36,166 nt of DNA from Eubacteriales bacterium (GTDB lineage: Bacteria > Bacillota > Clostridia > Lachnospirales > Lachnospiraceae), in contig JAUNAF010000016.1 in the NCBI GenBank assembly GCA_030527715.1, positions 1 through 36,166 of the forward strand. Direction: 5' to 3'. Of the stretch, positions 1 through 7,737 are shown piece after piece. Numbering within the stretch: the first letter of the stretch is position 1; the number at the start of each line of letters is the position of its first letter. The translations under genes were made by a program, and so were the position numbers. Below the pieces are notes generated by a model. The model was given only the letters and a program-made list of their open reading frames with translations. It was not told the DNA's origin and did not search any database.

Positions 1-229
1 GTTCTGCAGGAACTTCCGCTGCTGCCGGCTGTTCTGCAGGAACTTCCACCACTGCTGCCTCTGTCTGCTCCGGAAGCTTCGCTGCTGTCTCCTCTGCGGT
101 TGTCTCCACCGCAGCTGTTTCCGTCATCTCCTCCGCATTCGCCGGAGTCACTGTGGAAAGCATCAGTGCCGCTGCAACCATCATTGCGGAGCATTTTTTC
201 CCTGTTGCCTTGATCCTGGACATGTGCAT
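1..229 (-). CDS. Secreted Ala/Pro/Glu-rich protein, N-terminal part only
   Basis: This is the first 76 codons of a gene that runs off the left edge. The ATG at 229 is chosen because AGGAG lies 8 bases upstream; a second ATG two codons later is possible. The product begins with a basic stretch (RIKATGKK), then a hydrophobic core (MMVAAALMLSTV) and an ANA-like signal peptidase I site near residue 32, so it is probably exported. The visible mature part is low-complexity, rich in Ala, Glu, Thr and Pro, with the phrase EVPAE occurring twice; this looks like a linker rather than a folded domain. There is no lipobox cysteine. The functional domain lies outside the window, so no role can be assigned. 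The similar Glu/Ala/Thr tail of the lipoprotein at 21939-23063 suggests a linker style common in this organism. Confidence 0.75.
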   Translation of the reverse strand, partial: MHMSRIKATGKKCSAMMVAAALMLSTVTPANAEEMTETAAVETTAEETAAKLPEQTEAAVVEVPAEQPAAAEVPAE

Positions 230-282
230 ATGATTGTCTCCTATCCCCTCACTATCTTTTATTAGTTTACACTAACTCAAGT

Positions 283-311
283 ATGTTATCACAAATCCAA
301 GGGTGCGTCAA
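283..311 (-). promoter_or_regulatory. Promoter of the left-edge secreted protein gene
   Basis: Read on the minus strand, TTGACG (311-306) and TAACAT (288-283) are separated by exactly 17 bases, upstream of the ATG at 229. The imperfect palindrome TTAGT-N4-ACTAA at 262-275 lies just downstream of the -10 and could be an operator, but this is speculative. Confidence 0.6.
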
Positions 312-387
312 TCATTTTGCTGTACCGGATAAACTCTTCTGATGTAGTAAAATGCATGCTCTGCGAACACTCCGTTATCAGGCAAAA

Positions 388-460
388 AGAATGTGCCCTG
401 GCACATTCTCGCACCGAGTGCGGTCGCAAAGCGACACCTTCAGAATTGCGCGAGTGCGCA
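388..460. repeat. Array of four short hairpins in the intergenic gap
   Basis: The gap between the YitT-family gene and the left-edge gene contains four compact inverted repeats: AGAATGTGCC-N2-GGCACATTCT (388-409, perfect), CGCAC-N3-GTGCG (410-422), GTCGC-N3-GCGAC (423-435) and TGCGC-N4-GCGCA (447-460). Read on the minus strand the 10 bp hairpin is followed by five T, so it could also act as a terminator. I see no convincing ORF here; the open frames across it lack ribosome binding sites. It may be a dispersed palindromic repeat. Confidence 0.6.
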
Positions 461-504
461 TCCCCGCGGAGCTTTTTCATTTCATATAAACAAAGTTTCC
501 TATG

Positions 505-533
505 AAAAAAAAGCAGGGGATCATTTCCCCTGC
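505..533 (-). terminator. Rho-independent terminator overlapping the YitT-family stop codon
   Basis: On the minus strand GCAGGGGA (533-526) pairs with TCCCCTGC (520-513) and is followed by eight T. The five-base loop contains the TGA stop codon (523-521), so the upstream arm is still coding sequence. Confidence 0.85.
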
Positions 534-1414
534 CATTCTTCCACAAACCCTTCTCCCATGGCCTCACTGACATTGGTCACGGTAAAAAACGCTTTGCTGT
601 CATATTTTGATACGATATCTTTGATGCTGACAATATCTCTGTTGCTGCAGATGCAGACCAGCACCGTCTTGTCTTTGCTCGTGTACATGCCCTGGCCCTT
701 GAGTCCTGTGACACCGCGGTCCAGACTGCTCATGATCTCAGAGGCGATCTTCTCACTTTCCTCCGAAATGATCAGGGCCATCTTTGCGCTGCGGCCGCGG
801 CTGACTACCGCGTCAATGACCTTGCCCATGACATAGACCGAGATAACTGCGATCAGAGTTCGCTCAATACCAAATACCAGTGCTCCTGCTGCCACCACAC
901 AGCCGTCCAGGATCTGGATCAGACGTCCCACACTGACTGAACGGATATAGCGGTGCAGTGTGTAGCCCAGCAGGTCCGTTCCTCCGGAGGTCGCCTCGGC
1001 GGACAGCAGCAGTCCGCAGCCTGCACCAAAACAGATACCTCCGTAGATGGTGACGAGAAGCAGGTTGTCCGGAATCAGCGCGGCATCCGGAAACCACGCC
1101 AGCTCTACGGTCATCAGCAGCCATACAGCGGCGGTCCTCAGGATCCCTTTCCATCCGCTGCTCCAGATCGCAAACAGAAAGATCGGTATATTCAGCAGCG
1201 TGTTGCTCAGCCACAGCGGTACCGGCCATCCAAACCAGGTGTCTGAAAGCTGTCGGATGATGATACACAGTCCGGAAACGCCTCCGGTAACCAGTCCGGA
1301 CGGATCGTAAATATACTTGGTGGCAAACGCAGTCAGCGTTGCACCGGCTATGCCGCAGGCGAGTGCAGACAGATTGCGCCTCGTTGTTTTCTTCAGCCGG
1401 AATTCGTTATTCAA
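521..1414 (-). CDS. YitT family integral membrane protein (DUF161/DUF2179)
   Basis: The product is about 297 residues. Its N-terminal two thirds hold several hydrophobic segments and the glycine-rich family phrases YDPSGLVTGGVSGL and LLLSAEATSGGTDLLGY. The C-terminal soluble part (SAKMALIISEESEKIASEIM to the end) matches the DUF2179 domain that ends these proteins. The biochemical role of the family is not established; members are commonly annotated as putative transporters. The frame stays open to an ATG at 1474, but that start lies deep in the upstream gene with no ribosome site. The TTG at 1414 has AAAGGGG ten bases upstream and overlaps the aminopeptidase stop by eight bases, giving a product of usual length and suggesting translational coupling. 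The start is therefore a judgement; the family is clear. Confidence 0.88.
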   Translation of the reverse strand: MNNEFRLKKTTRRNLSALACGIAGATLTAFATKYIYDPSGLVTGGVSGLCIIIRQLSDTWFGWPVPLWLSNTLLNIPIFLFAIWSSGWKGILRTAAVWLLMTVELAWFPDAALIPDNLLLVTIYGGICFGAGCGLLLSAEATSGGTDLLGYTLHRYIRSVSVGRLIQILDGCVVAAGALVFGIERTLIAVISVYVMGKVIDAVVSRGRSAKMALIISEESEKIASEIMSSLDRGVTGLKGQGMYTSKDKTVLVCICSNRDIVSIKDIVSKYDSKAFFTVTNVSEAMGEGFVEEWQGK

Positions 1415-2726
1415 AGCGCAAACGCCCCTTTTCTGTTTTTCCGGTACTGCAGCCGTAGAATGCTCTGCAGGCACTGATCATATATTCACTGTCCTTTATA
1501 CCCGCTGTCTCATATGCGGAATGCATCGCCAGCTGCGGCAGACCGATATCCACCGCATTCATGGACACCTGACTCATTGCGATATTTCCAAGGGTACTTC
1601 CGCCCGCCTCATCGGAGCGGTTCGCATAATACTGCAGCGGCACTCCTGCCTTTTCACAGATCGCTCGGAAGGCAGCAATGCTGACCGCATCGCTGGTGTA
1701 TTTCTGTCCGGCATGGGATTTTACCACAATACCGCGATTCATGAAGACACAGTTCTGAACGTCCGTCTTTTCCGGATGATTCGGATGCACCGCATGCGCA
1801 TTGTCACAGCTGAGCATCAGACTTGCGCTGAGCGCTCTGCGATACTCCTCCTTTGACTTTCCGAGACAGTCATTCATGCGGGAAAGCACATCTGCAAGGA
1901 AGGTGGATGCAGCTCCCTGTTTTGTGCCGGAGCCGACCTCCTCGTTGTCAAAGCAGGCAAATACTTTCACAGCATTCTCCTGACGCTCACTCTGCAGAAA
2001 GCCCTGCAGAGAAGTGTAGGCACACTGCAGATCATCCAGCTGCGGACCGGAGATATATTCCCCATGAGCACCCCAGACAGACGGCTGCATACGGTTATAC
2101 AGATACAGATCCATACCGTAGATCTGATCCGGAGTGACCTCCAGCAGTTCTGCGGTCATCTGTTTCAGCTCCTCTTTGCGGCAGCTGCCGTCACCGAACA
2201 GGGGCAGCAGATCGATCTGCTTGTTCAGGGCAACCCCCTCATTTGCCTTTCGGTTCATGTGAATGGCAAGACTCGGGATCAGCACAAGATCGCGCGCAAA
2301 ATCCACCAGACGACTCTCCAGATATTCTCCGTTTCTGACGATCGCACGTCCTGCCACACCGAGCGGCCGGTCAAACCAGGTCGCACAGAGCATGCCGCCG
2401 TACCCTTCCGTGTTCAGCTGCGTATACTCTCCGCGGACTCCGAGTTCTGCGGATTCCTTGATCTTAAACGCCGGAGAATCACTGTGCGATGCCGCAATGC
2501 GGAAGCTGTAATCTTCCAGTCCCTCTCCCACCTGCAGTGCGATCAGGCTGCTTCCGTTGCGGGTCACAAAGTATTTTCCGCCTTCTTCCATCTTCCATGC
2601 ATCTGCCTCCGAAAGTTCCCCATATCCTTCCGCCTCCAGCAGACGTTTCATCTGATCTACGGCATGAAATGCTGTCGGACTTTTTCTGATAAATGCGAGC
2701 ATTTCCTCCGCTGTTTTTCTGTACAT
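1407..2726 (-). CDS. apeB: M18 family metalloaminopeptidase
   Basis: This 439-residue protein is an aspartyl/leucyl-type aminopeptidase of family M18, a cytosolic dinuclear-zinc enzyme that removes N-terminal residues from peptides. The metal-binding and catalytic signatures are visible in order: AASHSDSPAFKIK (His and Asp), CFDNEEVGSGTKQGA (catalytic Glu and metal Glu), SCDNAHAVHPNHPEK, and a C-terminal GLPQLAMHSAYETAG with the last metal His. The frame is open to 2768, but the ATG at 2726 has GGGAGG six bases upstream and begins the normal family N terminus (MYRKTAEEM); the longer form would run into the hairpin element at 2756-2888. A promoter at 2921-2949 would place that element in its leader. 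It is followed with overlap by the YitT-family gene, so the two are probably one transcript. Confidence 0.93.
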   Translation of the reverse strand: MYRKTAEEMLAFIRKSPTAFHAVDQMKRLLEAEGYGELSEADAWKMEEGGKYFVTRNGSSLIALQVGEGLEDYSFRIAASHSDSPAFKIKESAELGVRGEYTQLNTEGYGGMLCATWFDRPLGVAGRAIVRNGEYLESRLVDFARDLVLIPSLAIHMNRKANEGVALNKQIDLLPLFGDGSCRKEELKQMTAELLEVTPDQIYGMDLYLYNRMQPSVWGAHGEYISGPQLDDLQCAYTSLQGFLQSERQENAVKVFACFDNEEVGSGTKQGAASTFLADVLSRMNDCLGKSKEEYRRALSASLMLSCDNAHAVHPNHPEKTDVQNCVFMNRGIVVKSHAGQKYTSDAVSIAAFRAICEKAGVPLQYYANRSDEAGGSTLGNIAMSQVSMNAVDIGLPQLAMHSAYETAGIKDSEYMISACRAFYGCSTGKTEKGRLRFE

Positions 2727-2755
2727 AAACTCCCTCCCACAAAAGAATTTGTAAC

Positions 2756-2888
2756 TGTTCAGAGCCATGCGATTTCGGATGAGATTTTGTGCTCAAGCTT
2801 GCTTGTAAGCACAAAATTTTATCCGGGATCAAATGGCGAGAAGCCACATCGAGGAAATGCGAAGCATTTTCGAGACAGGCTCTGAACA
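2756..2888 (-). ncRNA. Multi-hairpin element with 11 bp closing repeats in the aminopeptidase leader
   Basis: The ends are perfect inverted repeats: TGTTCAGAGCC at 2756-2766 and GGCTCTGAACA at 2878-2888. Between them, in minus-strand order, are a hairpin at 2872-2852 (GAAAATGC/GCATTTCC), one at 2846-2834 (TGGC/GCCA) and a long one at 2825-2776 (CGGAT plus ATTTTGTGCT arms). The fold would be a closed four-way junction. It sits between a good minus-strand promoter (2921-2949) and the aminopeptidase start (2726), so it is likely transcribed as a 5' leader. GAATTT occurs five bases outside each end (2745-2750 and 2894-2899), which also fits a miniature transposable element. Which of the two it is cannot be decided here. 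Confidence 0.5.
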
Positions 2889-2920
2889 TTTATGAATTTC
2901 GATTAGTCCAAACCTTTGTC

Positions 2921-2949
2921 AGTATACCACATTCCTTTATTCTTGAAAA
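2921..2949 (-). promoter_or_regulatory. Promoter for aminopeptidase and YitT-family genes
   Basis: On the minus strand, TTTTCA (2949-2944) and TATACT (2926-2921) are 17 bases apart. Its -35 shares bases with the -35 of the divergent dGTPase promoter, so the two promoters probably compete for polymerase. Confidence 0.5.
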
Positions 2950-2971
2950 CTGTCCGCCCCCATGTTACGAT
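2943..2971 (+). promoter_or_regulatory. Promoter for dGTPase
   Basis: TTGAAA (2943-2948) and TACGAT (2966-2971) are separated by 17 bases and lie 46 bases upstream of the dGTPase ATG. Confidence 0.5.
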
Positions 2972-3017
2972 GAACTCAAGAATACAGCAAACATGCTCTG
3001 GAAAGGAAGCGGCAATT

Positions 3018-4439
3018 ATGAACTGGAAATCTCTCCTGGCTCCGATCCGTCTGTACGAGCCGGATACCGATCTTTATTCTGCGGATCCCCGCAGTGCATT
3101 TGAACAGGATTATCATACGATCATCACCAGTGCCTCCTTCCGCAGGCTGCAGGACAAGACCCAGGTATTTCCGCTGGACAAAAGTGATTTTATACGCACC
3201 AGGCTGACCCATTCCATGGAGGTCTCCTCCATCGCGCGTTCACTGGGACAGATGGTCTCCGAGCGTCTTCTGGAGGAACAGACTGCCAGGTTTGATCTGC
3301 AGATGCAGGCCTCCTTCTGCAGTATTCTGCAGTGCGCCGGCCTGATCCACGATATCGGCAATCCGCCCTTCGGTCATTTCGGTGAAACCACGATCCGTGA
3401 ATGGTTCCGTGTGCATCTTCCGCAGCTCACCTTTGAGGGTCGCTCTCTGGATAAGGTGCTCAACCGACAGATGCTGCAGGACTTCTATCGCTTTGAGGGC
3501 AATGCACAGGCGCTCCGTCTGGTGACCCGCCTGCACTTCCTCTCCGATGAGCACGGAATGAACCTGACCTGCCCGCTGCTCGCCTCCATGATCAAGTATC
3601 CGATCAGCTCCGTTCAGGTGCAGGAGAACGGTCCCATTACAGCAAAAAAGCCCGGCTACTTTTTCGCAGACCGGGATATCTTTTCAGAGATCGAACAGCG
3701 CATGGAGCTTCGCGGCAGACGTCATCCGCTCACATTTCTTCTGGAGGCAGCGGATGATATTGCCTACCTGACCGCTGATATTGAGGATGCCTGCCGCAAA
3801 GGATATCTTCGCTATGACCAGCTTCTTGAGGAGCTCTACTCTGAAAAATATGTGGATGCCCTCACCGGAAGTGCGCGCAGGACTTATCTGTCCGTGATCG
3901 ACCATATGGAGCAGTATTACCGCACCGGAAGGGAGAAAGCCCCCTCCGATCCGTCCGGCTATGCCATCGCCAACTGGATCGTCTATGTACAGCAGTTCTT
4001 CATGCAGCATGCCGCTGACGGTTTTCTGAAAAATTATTCTGAGATCATGGACGGCAGCTTTTCCAGAGATCTGTTCGCAGACACCGAAGCCTTCATGCTT
4101 CATCATGCGCTCGGCGATATTGCCTACCGGCACGTATTTATCTCCAGACCGATCTTCAAGCTGGAGATCTCCGCCGCGACAGTCCTCGAATATCTGCTCG
4201 ACAAGTACATCTCTGCAGTCATCTACTACGATACTCCGCATCGTATCACCGATGTGCAGGACAAGCTCATGACGCTGATCTCTGACAACTACAAAGCCGT
4301 TTATGCGCGGGAATCCGCAAATAAAACGGCGCAGGAGAAACTCTACCTGCGCCTTCTTCTTATCACGGATTCTATCTGCGGTATGACCGATGGACATGCC
4401 AAACGTCTCTACCAGGAATTGAACGGTATCGATTACTGA
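3018..4439 (+). CDS. dgt: Deoxyguanosinetriphosphate triphosphohydrolase (HD domain)
   Basis: This 473-residue protein is a dGTPase-family enzyme that cleaves dNTPs to deoxynucleosides and tripolyphosphate, controlling dNTP pools in the cytosol. The HD metal-binding motif is seen as HSMEVSSIARSLG followed by GLIHDIGNPPFGHFGE, with the family N-terminal phrase FRRLQDKTQVFPL and the later motif EAADDIAYLTADIEDA. The frame opens at 2916, but the ATG at 3018 has AAGGAAG about eight bases upstream and begins the normal N terminus (NWKSLLAPIRLYEPD). The gene stands alone on the plus strand and its last seven bases overlap the end of the convergent thymidine kinase. Nucleotide preference cannot be read from the sequence. 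Confidence 0.93.
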   Translation: MNWKSLLAPIRLYEPDTDLYSADPRSAFEQDYHTIITSASFRRLQDKTQVFPLDKSDFIRTRLTHSMEVSSIARSLGQMVSERLLEEQTARFDLQMQASFCSILQCAGLIHDIGNPPFGHFGETTIREWFRVHLPQLTFEGRSLDKVLNRQMLQDFYRFEGNAQALRLVTRLHFLSDEHGMNLTCPLLASMIKYPISSVQVQENGPITAKKPGYFFADRDIFSEIEQRMELRGRRHPLTFLLEAADDIAYLTADIEDACRKGYLRYDQLLEELYSEKYVDALTGSARRTYLSVIDHMEQYYRTGREKAPSDPSGYAIANWIVYVQQFFMQHAADGFLKNYSEIMDGSFSRDLFADTEAFMLHHALGDIAYRHVFISRPIFKLEISAATVLEYLLDKYISAVIYYDTPHRITDVQDKLMTLISDNYKAVYARESANKTAQEKLYLRLLLITDSICGMTDGHAKRLYQELNGIDY

Positions 4440-5032
4440 TCTTCTTCGAAATCCTCTTTTACAAGATATTTCGGTCCAAGCTCTCCGGCGGCGAAATGCC
4501 GTCGGCACAGAGCGATGTAGCGGTCATTGCCGCCGACCAGCACCTGTTCTCCGTCCCGGATGATCTCTCCTGACTCGGTGAACCTCGTGTTGCAGCTGGC
4601 TCCCTGTCCGCACCAGCAGACCGTCTTCAGTTCTTCGATCACATCTGCCCACGCAAGCAGCCACATGCTTCCCTCAAAAAGATTTCTTCTGAAATCTGTC
4701 CGAAGCCCATAGCAAATGACCGGGATCGTCAGATCATCCACGATATGTACCATGAATTCAATATCTGATTTTACACAGAACTGTGCTTCATCCACAATCA
4801 CACAGTCGTAAGCGGAAAGCTCCTCGTCCGTCATCTTAACGAGATCCTCCACATAGATGCACGGCTGGCAGAGACCCATACGGCTTCTCACCACACCTTC
4901 ATCTCTGGTGTCAAGTTTCGGCTTGACCAGAAGAGCACGCTTTCCTCTCTCATAATAATTGTATGCCGCCATCAGCGCATTGGCAGTTTTGGAACTGCCC
5001 ATCGCGCCGTGGCGGAAATAAAGTTTTGCCAT
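4433..5032 (-). CDS. tdk: Thymidine kinase (type II)
   Basis: This 199-residue enzyme phosphorylates thymidine to dTMP in the salvage pathway. It shows the P-loop GAMGSSKT near the N terminus, the Walker B/catalytic phrase CVIVDEAQF with the catalytic Glu, and the zinc-ribbon pairs CWCGQGASC and CRRHF of type II kinases. The start codon shares one base with the stop codon of the fructokinase (TAATG), so the gene is translationally coupled as the last cistron of the sugar operon, an unexpected place for a nucleoside salvage gene. It ends inside the convergent dGTPase gene with no terminator between them. The length is normal for the family. Confidence 0.95.
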   Translation of the reverse strand: MAKLYFRHGAMGSSKTANALMAAYNYYERGKRALLVKPKLDTRDEGVVRSRMGLCQPCIYVEDLVKMTDEELSAYDCVIVDEAQFCVKSDIEFMVHIVDDLTIPVICYGLRTDFRRNLFEGSMWLLAWADVIEELKTVCWCGQGASCNTRFTESGEIIRDGEQVLVGGNDRYIALCRRHFAAGELGPKYLVKEDFEEDQ

Positions 5033-5997
5033 TATGCCTGCTTTGCGAGCTGCTCTACCTCTTCTCTGGTAGGCATCACACGAAGTGCACCCTTTCTTGT
5101 GGTGATCAGGGATGCTGCGGCATTTGCGAAGGTCAGCATTTCACGAATGCCCTCGACCGTCAGGTTCTCAAGACCATGTGCTCCGACATAGTGGAGAACA
5201 GAACCGCAGAAGGTATCTCCTGCACCTGTGGTCTCGATGGTATTCTCCTGGATAAAGGCCGGAACCTCAATGATCTGATCCTTGTAGTATGCACGGCTGC
5301 CGTCGCGGCCGAGTGATACCAGGATCAGAGTAATGTTCGGGAAACGCTCCTTGATCCATGCTACACCTGCATCGAAGTTTACTTCGCCGGTCAGCCACTG
5401 GATCTCATTGTCTGAAATCTTCAGAACATCACAGTACTCCATGCCGGCAAGTACCTGCACACGGGCATCATCCAGTGATTTCCAGAGAGGCGGGCGCAGG
5501 TTCGGGTCAAAGGAAATGGTCACCTTTGCCTCTTTTGCAATACGCAGTGCCTTCATAGTTGCCTCGCGCACTCCCTCATGAGTCATGGAAAGTGTTCCGA
5601 AGTGGAAGATACCGGTGCTGCGGATCATATCCTCCGGCACCTCATCTGCGGTAAGCATCATATCTGCACCCGGATTGCGGTAGAAAGAGAAGTCGCGGTC
5701 TCCGTCTGCGAAGGTCTGTACGAGAGCCAGTGTTGTGTGGACCTCATCATCCATCTTCAGTGCGGAAGCGTCAATTCCTACCTCTTCCAGAGCATCCTTC
5801 AGCTGTCTTCCGAAAAAGTCATTGCCGACCTTTCCGATAAAAGCTGTCTTATCGCCAAGTCTCTGAAGCATTGCCAGAACGTTGCACGGAGCTCCGCCCG
5901 GGTTTGCCTCAAAAATCGGATTACCCTGGGTACTTGTACCATTTCCTGTAAAATCTATCAGAAGCTCACCGAGAGCTACTACATCATACTGCTTCAT
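5032..5997 (-). CDS. scrK: PfkB-family fructokinase
   Basis: This 321-residue sugar kinase has both ribokinase (PfkB) signatures: the N-terminal glycine-rich NPGGAPCNVLAMLQRLG and the C-terminal TTGAGDTFCGSVLHY, whose GAGD Asp is the catalytic base. Fructokinase rather than ribokinase is preferred because of the N terminus (VVALGELLIDF) and its place in a sucrose-type operon, where it would phosphorylate the fructose released from sucrose to fructose-6-phosphate. AGGAG six bases before the ATG overlaps the Enzyme I stop codon, and the downstream thymidine kinase overlaps by one base, so all three are co-transcribed. Substrate is inferred from family and context. Confidence 0.88.
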   Translation of the reverse strand: MKQYDVVALGELLIDFTGNGTSTQGNPIFEANPGGAPCNVLAMLQRLGDKTAFIGKVGNDFFGRQLKDALEEVGIDASALKMDDEVHTTLALVQTFADGDRDFSFYRNPGADMMLTADEVPEDMIRSTGIFHFGTLSMTHEGVREATMKALRIAKEAKVTISFDPNLRPPLWKSLDDARVQVLAGMEYCDVLKISDNEIQWLTGEVNFDAGVAWIKERFPNITLILVSLGRDGSRAYYKDQIIEVPAFIQENTIETTGAGDTFCGSVLHYVGAHGLENLTVEGIREMLTFANAAASLITTRKGALRVMPTREEVEQLAKQA

Positions 5998-6006
5998 ATC
6001 GATCTC

Positions 6007-7650
6007 CTATTCCTGATCTTCAGGTTTTTTGCTCAGATCCAGACCACGGATCAGCTTACGTAACGGAAGTACGGAAACCGGGTTTACAGACAGCTCATCG
6101 ATACCCATGCGCAGGAAGGTCTCGGTCAGAGCCGGATCAGCACCAAGCTCACCGCAGATACCTACCCAGGTACCGTGTCTGTGTCCTGCATCGATAGTCA
6201 TCTTGATCTCACGAAGCACTGCCGGATGATGGATATCCAGGAACGGATCCAGTCCTGCATTCTGACGGTCGATCGCCAGTGTGTACTGTGTCAGATCGTT
6301 TGTACCGATAGAGAAGAAATCACACTCTTCAGCCAGCTCATCAGCGATCATAACTGCAGCCGGTGTCTCGATCATGATACCAAGGCTGTAGGTACCAACC
6401 TTGATTCCCTTCTCAAGCAGCTCCTTCTCACATTCCTTCAGAAGGTCTTTACATTCTCTAAGCTCACGCTTGGAAATGATCATCGGGAACATGATGCCCA
6501 GGTTACCGTATGCGGATGCACGAAGTAATGCACGAAGCTGTGTTTTGAAGAACTCCTTACGGGTCAGGCAGATACGGATCGCACGAACACCGAGTGCCGG
6601 ATTCTCTTCCTTCTCCATGTTCATGTAATCTACCTGTTTGTCAGCACCGATATCACAGGTACGGATAATTACCTGCTTCGGAGCCAGTGCCTCTACCGCG
6701 AGACGATATGCATTGAACTGCTCATCCTCGCTCGGATAATCCTTGGAATTCAGATATACGAACTCTGAACGGAACAGACCAACGCCGCCGGCGTCATTCT
6801 GCTGAACCAGACCGATATCAGACGGGCCGCCGATGTTCGCATATACCTTGATGGTAGTTCCGTCGATCGTGGTATTGTCCGCACCCTTCAGCTCCTGAAG
6901 TAATGCCTTCTGCTTCAGATCCTCATCTCTGCGCTTTTTCAGAGAAGATGCCAGATCTGCGGTCGGCTCTACATATGCGCAGGAGTTGTATCCGTCGATG
7001 ATTGCATCCTTGCCATCCCAGTCTTCCTCAACATCCGCACACTGTACCAGTGCCGGGATACCCATGGAACGTGCAAGAATTGCGGTATGGCTGTTGGAGG
7101 AACCTTCTTTTGTGATAATACCGAGCAGCAGGCTCTTGTCCAGACGTACAGTCTCAGACGGTGTCAGATCTCTTGCTACCAGAATGCACGGCTCGGTTCC
7201 CTGCATGGAGTCGGTGTCGATTCCGAAAAGATTGTTCAGAACTGCCTGCTCGATATCATAGATATCTGCAGCTCTTTCCTTCATGTACGGATCGTCCATC
7301 TCTGCGAAAACCATTGCCTGATTATCAAACGCAACCTTCGTTGCATACTCTGCAGAATGTTTCTGTGTCTGAATGATCTCCTTTGTTGCATCGAGAAGAT
7401 CATCATCCTCCAGCATCATAGCGTGTACGGAAAATACTTCTGCACTGTCCTCACCGGCATCGATCAAAGCCTTTTCATAAAGAGCGTTCTGCTGGTCAAT
7501 TGCCTTTTCTCTTGCAGCATCGAAGCGGGCAAGTTCTGCCTCCACATCCTCGATGAGTGCCTCGGAGATCTCCAGCTTCGGAGCCTTATATACCTTAACT
7601 TTACCGATGGCAATGCCATTCAGTACACTTTTACCTGTTGCAACCTGCAT
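6007..7650 (-). CDS. ptsI: PTS Enzyme I (phosphoenolpyruvate-protein phosphotransferase)
   Basis: This 547-residue cytosolic protein takes phosphate from PEP and passes it to HPr. The phosphohistidine site is in EGSSNSHTAILARSMGIPAL, the PEP-binding barrel follows with GLFRSEFVYL, the conserved FSIGTNDLTQYTLAIDR and the C-terminal GICGELGADP. The length is slightly below the usual 570 or so, but all blocks are present. AAGGGGG lies seven bases before the ATG. It follows the HPr gene after an 87-base gap containing a strong hairpin, and precedes the fructokinase by nine bases. Because EI normally serves every PTS in the cell, its position inside a sugar-specific operon is notable. Confidence 0.95.
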   Translation of the reverse strand: MQVATGKSVLNGIAIGKVKVYKAPKLEISEALIEDVEAELARFDAAREKAIDQQNALYEKALIDAGEDSAEVFSVHAMMLEDDDLLDATKEIIQTQKHSAEYATKVAFDNQAMVFAEMDDPYMKERAADIYDIEQAVLNNLFGIDTDSMQGTEPCILVARDLTPSETVRLDKSLLLGIITKEGSSNSHTAILARSMGIPALVQCADVEEDWDGKDAIIDGYNSCAYVEPTADLASSLKKRRDEDLKQKALLQELKGADNTTIDGTTIKVYANIGGPSDIGLVQQNDAGGVGLFRSEFVYLNSKDYPSEDEQFNAYRLAVEALAPKQVIIRTCDIGADKQVDYMNMEKEENPALGVRAIRICLTRKEFFKTQLRALLRASAYGNLGIMFPMIISKRELRECKDLLKECEKELLEKGIKVGTYSLGIMIETPAAVMIADELAEECDFFSIGTNDLTQYTLAIDRQNAGLDPFLDIHHPAVLREIKMTIDAGHRHGTWVGICGELGADPALTETFLRMGIDELSVNPVSVLPLRKLIRGLDLSKKPEDQE

Positions 7651-7676
7651 GATATACCCCCTTAATAATTGTAATT

Positions 7677-7704
7677 CACCTCCCCTTATAAATAAGAGGA
7701 GGTG
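7677..7704 (-). other. 12 bp hairpin between ptsH and ptsI
   Basis: CACCTCCTCTTA pairs with TAAGGGGAGGTG around a four-base loop (minus strand, one G-U pair). No T run follows on either strand, so it is not an ordinary terminator. It may be a processing or stabilising structure that sets the HPr to Enzyme I ratio. Confidence 0.6.
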
Positions 7705-7737
7705 TGTCTCGTGGAGAAATCGCCTATACGATATCGA

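Noticed and set aside
1415-1474. ATG at 1474 as the YitT-family start
   Set aside because: It lies 68 bases inside the aminopeptidase gene without a ribosome site; the TTG at 1414 has one.
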